From the NCBI GenBank assembly GCA_009774615.1, contig VSOC01000130.1:632-9396 (forward strand): DNA of 8,765 bases. The letters are read 5' to 3'. The notes under the pieces are model-generated. The model had not been told where the DNA came from. It was given only the letters and a program-made list of their open reading frames with translations, and did no database searches. The DNA is from Lachnospiraceae bacterium. Lineage in GTDB: Bacteria; Bacillota; Clostridia; Lachnospirales; Lachnospiraceae. Of this stretch, positions 7,133 to 8,765 are shown piece after piece (within the stretch, counting starts at the first letter, position 1; each line of letters opens with the position of its first letter). Both the position numbers and the translations under genes were made by a program.

Positions 7133-7396
7133 ATGAAAAAGAAAACATACATTTTCGGTGCCCATTCCCGCGCCAAAACATTAGCTACATACATGTGTTA
7201 TCTGAATAAAGACATCCATATCGAAGCCTATTTCTATGATAACGATGAGGAAAATCCTGAAATAATAGGAGAAATCCCCGTATTCTGCCTCAATGAGCAT
7301 ACGGATATCCAGGCATTAAACCTATCTCTGGATTATCCCGTATATTTAGGAACGAGAGGGGTTTTTCATGAAAGAATTGCCAAAGTCCTGTTATAA
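7133..7396 (+). pseudogene. Orphan Rossmann-like module, probable remnant of a DUF4422-type gene
   Basis: 87-residue reading frame. It opens with TYIFGAHSRAKTLATYMCYL and continues with a YDND turn, a GEIPVF segment (about 47-52) and YPVYLGTRGVFHERI near the end. This matches the order of elements in the N-terminal Rossmann-like domain of the two DUF4422 proteins in this window, with GAHSRA in place of GxGxxG, much like GAQSIA in the 5057 gene. The frame stops with TAA where the DUF4422 proteins continue, and no continuation is visible in any frame to 7583, so I read it as the 5' remnant of a truncated gene; a stand-alone small domain protein cannot be excluded. The start ATG 7133 has only a weak GTGAGAG very close upstream. 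Codons such as CCC and CGC look richer in G/C at third positions than in the operon upstream, which may hint at a separate origin (impression, not computed). Confidence 0.6.
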
Positions 7397-7483
7397 TGAT
7401 TAAAGAAGTACTTATATGTTTGCAGTGTATCTGAGGCGATAAAAAAGAAATGTACAGGTAATGTAGCATGGTAAAAAAACAGC

Positions 7484-7512
7484 TTGAAAATTACTTTCTT
7501 GTATAGTATAAT
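7484..7512 (+). promoter_or_regulatory. Near-consensus sigma-A promoter of the Rpn-like gene
   Basis: TTGAAA (7484-7489, five of six), a 17-base spacer, and TATAAT (7507-7512, six of six). Transcription would start near 7519, giving a leader of about 64 bases before ATG 7583. This is the best promoter match in the window. Confidence 0.75.
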
Positions 7513-7572
7513 AAAATAAATCTATTGATATAATTATAGGATTTCATGTACTTATACAAATGATATACAAGA
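7498..7572. repeat. Three TTGTATA/TATACAA elements around the Rpn-like promoter
   Basis: TTGTATA occurs at 7499-7505 within the promoter spacer, and its complement TATACAA at 7553-7559 and 7564-7570 in the leader, the last two exactly 11 bases apart. The outer copies form a nine-base inverted repeat (7497-7505 with 7564-7572). They could be operator sites; in AT-rich DNA chance is a real alternative. Confidence 0.35.
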
Positions 7573-7582
7573 GAGGAGTATC

Positions 7583-8546
7583 ATGAAGAAGACACCTGAC
7601 TATGATAATGTTTTTAAGACGATGAAGACGAAACACAAACGCCTGTTCATTCCGGTTATTTAATGATATTTTTGGAAAATCTTATCCCATACATGCTAAG
7701 GCTGAAACCTTGCTCTCGGAAGGCTATCTGACTGAAAATGAAACCGCAGATGGCAGTAAGGAGATTGAAGCGCAGATCTCCGATTTCCTGATGAAGATTG
7801 AGGATGAGCTTTATCTTTTGGAATGTCAAAGCTACGATGATGGTTCGATGGCTGTACGGATTGCGGAGTACGCTTTTATTACTGCCAAACAGTTTGCATT
7901 GTGGGATATTGGTCATGCAACGATAAGAATGCCGCGATTTGCGGTGATTTATATTAAGAGAACAGATAAAACGCCAAAGACAACACAAATTACATTTATC
8001 TTTCCTGATGACCAGAAAATAAATTACGAGTCTGACAACGTGATTTTGGAAGAATTTACAAGGGAATCGATAGTAGGAAAGCGTCTGTTTCCTTATATTC
8101 CGTTTTATATTGCAAGATATGAGAGGGAGATTGTATCGGGGAGTAACATTGACGATGTGATGAAAGATTTGACTTATTTTAGGGATGTGATGGTGGGTCT
8201 TCATCAGAAGAAAGAATTGGCAGATGACGAACTGATAGATCTTATGGGATTTGTAAATACAATTATTATGCATATTACGGATGGAAACGAATATGAAGAA
8301 AGGTTGGTGAATATTATGGGTGGTACGGTTATTGAAACGGCTTCGGAAAAATTAATCGATTGGGGAAGAAGTCAGGGAATAAGTTTGGGAATTAGTCAGG
8401 GAATGCTTCAGGGCCAGGCCAAGATGATCATTGAATTAAACCAGGAGGCAGGGATAGATGATGCAGTAATTTTAAAGCAGATGAAGGAAAAGTTAAGTTT
8501 GTCAGAGAAAGAAGCAGCAGCGTTTTTAAAACAATATGGAAAATAA
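7583..8546 (+). pseudogene. Rpn family PD-(D/E)XK nuclease / transposase-like protein, frameshifted
   Basis: The gene starts at ATG 7583 behind AGGAG (7574-7578) and reads MKKTPDYDNVFKTMKTKHKR, a typical opening of Firmicutes Rpn/PD-(D/E)XK proteins, then hits TAA at 7661-7663 after 26 codons. Removing one T from the TTT at 7659-7661 restores a 320-residue frame continuing NDIFGKSYP and running to 8546. In the restored protein, D67 (QISDF) and E80-Q82 (LECQ) fit the D...ExQ nuclease core. The C-terminus (about 250-280) carries spaced Gly-Gln repeats and then a helical tail, as in Rpn proteins. Rpn proteins are DNA endonucleases that promote recA-independent recombination; a defence or mobile role is also proposed. 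The downstream part could be translated from TTG 7710, which has AAGG eight bases upstream, giving 278 residues with the core motif. Possible explanations are mutation, sequencing error or recoding. Confidence 0.85.
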
Positions 8547-8679
8547 AAATAAAGTTATGCAGATTTTCCAAAACATTGGTCATTAAGTATCTAAGCCGGA
8601 AGGAGTGTTTCTGTTATAGTATAGAACAAACACAAAAGGTGGTCTGGGGGCATTTCAGAGAAAGATTGAATCCGGAAAA

Positions 8680-8708
8680 TTGAAATAAAATCCATAGAGG
8701 GATAATAA
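8680..8708 (+). repeat. Leader repeat, copy 2
   Basis: Matches 6285-6313 at 26 of 29 positions. Here the sequence corresponding to the -10 is TGAAAT and no -35 is conserved upstream, so the promoter of this copy is probably dead. It runs straight into toxin-gene sequence, without the antitoxin gene or the first part of the toxin gene. Confidence 0.75.
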
Positions 8709-8765
8709 TGCAAAAATATTCCAAATGGTTCAGGTAACTGGCGAAAGTCATGCTCAGGGTGCAAA
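8708..8765 (+). pseudogene. Partial, rearranged copy of the PIN toxin gene (cut by window edge)
   Basis: Corresponds to 6772-6830 in the toxin gene. From 8722 to 8765 it aligns without gaps to 6787-6830 with 40 of 44 bases identical by eye; just before that there is a one-base length difference. The toxin frame reads QMVQVTGESHAQGA against QMVQVTGASHDQVA in the intact toxin. The ATG at 8708 opens a different frame that stops after nine codons, so the leader-linked start is not productive. The fragment lacks the N-terminal catalytic Asp and all of the antitoxin. The copy continues past the window, so its 3' extent is unknown. Confidence 0.75.

Noticed and set aside
7656..8273. 205-residue open frame on the minus strand
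   Set aside because: It lies wholly antisense to the Rpn-like coding sequence, has no ribosome binding site or recognisable domain, and has the biased Cys/His/Ile/Phe-rich composition expected of a shadow frame.
8611..8624. TGTTATAGT as a further extended -10 promoter downstream of the Rpn-like gene
   Set aside because: No -35 match at 16-18 bases upstream and no gene to drive except the broken toxin copy.
8547..8679. Search for a terminator, insertion-sequence ends or a small gene after the Rpn-like stop codon
   Set aside because: No stable stem with a T tract, no convincing inverted repeat and no reading frame with a ribosome binding site were found.

Overview
The window looks like a piece of a low-GC Firmicutes chromosome, most likely a gut Clostridia of the Lachnospiraceae type. 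Reasons: AT-rich DNA, strong AGGAG-type ribosome binding sites, consensus sigma-A promoters, and protein families common there (GT2 glycosyltransferases with an extra Rossmann domain, DUF4422 proteins, PIN toxin modules, Rpn-type PD-(D/E)XK proteins). The assignment is by recognition, not by a search. All genes I accept lie on the + strand.

Positions 59-6133 hold five tightly packed, co-directional genes of a surface-polysaccharide (capsule, exopolysaccharide or wall glycan) locus: three GT2 glycosyltransferases (59-1366, 1363-2727, 2714-3946) and two DUF4422 putative glycosyltransferases (3910-5007, 5057-6133). The first four overlap by 4, 14 and 37 bases; the fifth follows after 49 bases. 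All five carry a Rossmann-like domain, at the C-terminus in the GT2 proteins and at the N-terminus in the DUF4422 proteins. No flippase, polymerase, initiating transferase or nucleotide-sugar synthesis gene is present, so this is the interior or 3' end of a larger cluster. The glycan cannot be named.

Positions 6134-7103 hold a toxin-antitoxin-like pair: its own extended -10 promoter (6263-6291), an 87-residue putative antitoxin, an overlapping PIN-domain toxin, and a strong intrinsic terminator (7054-7103). A second good promoter (7002-7030) lies between the toxin stop codon and that terminator, so it would make only a very short RNA unless the terminator is read through.

Positions 7104-8765 look like a decaying accessory region. 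It holds an orphan 87-residue Rossmann module like the DUF4422 N-terminal domain (7133-7396), an Rpn/PD-(D/E)XK gene with a consensus promoter but a one-base frameshift after codon 26 (7583-8546), and, at the right edge, a rearranged second copy of the toxin locus in which the leader is joined directly to the middle of the toxin gene (8680-8765). Stretches 6134-6262, 7397-7483 and 8547-8679 have no gene I can support. Positions 1-58 hold only the ribosome binding site of the first gene and no clear promoter, so the operon's promoter is probably upstream of the window.
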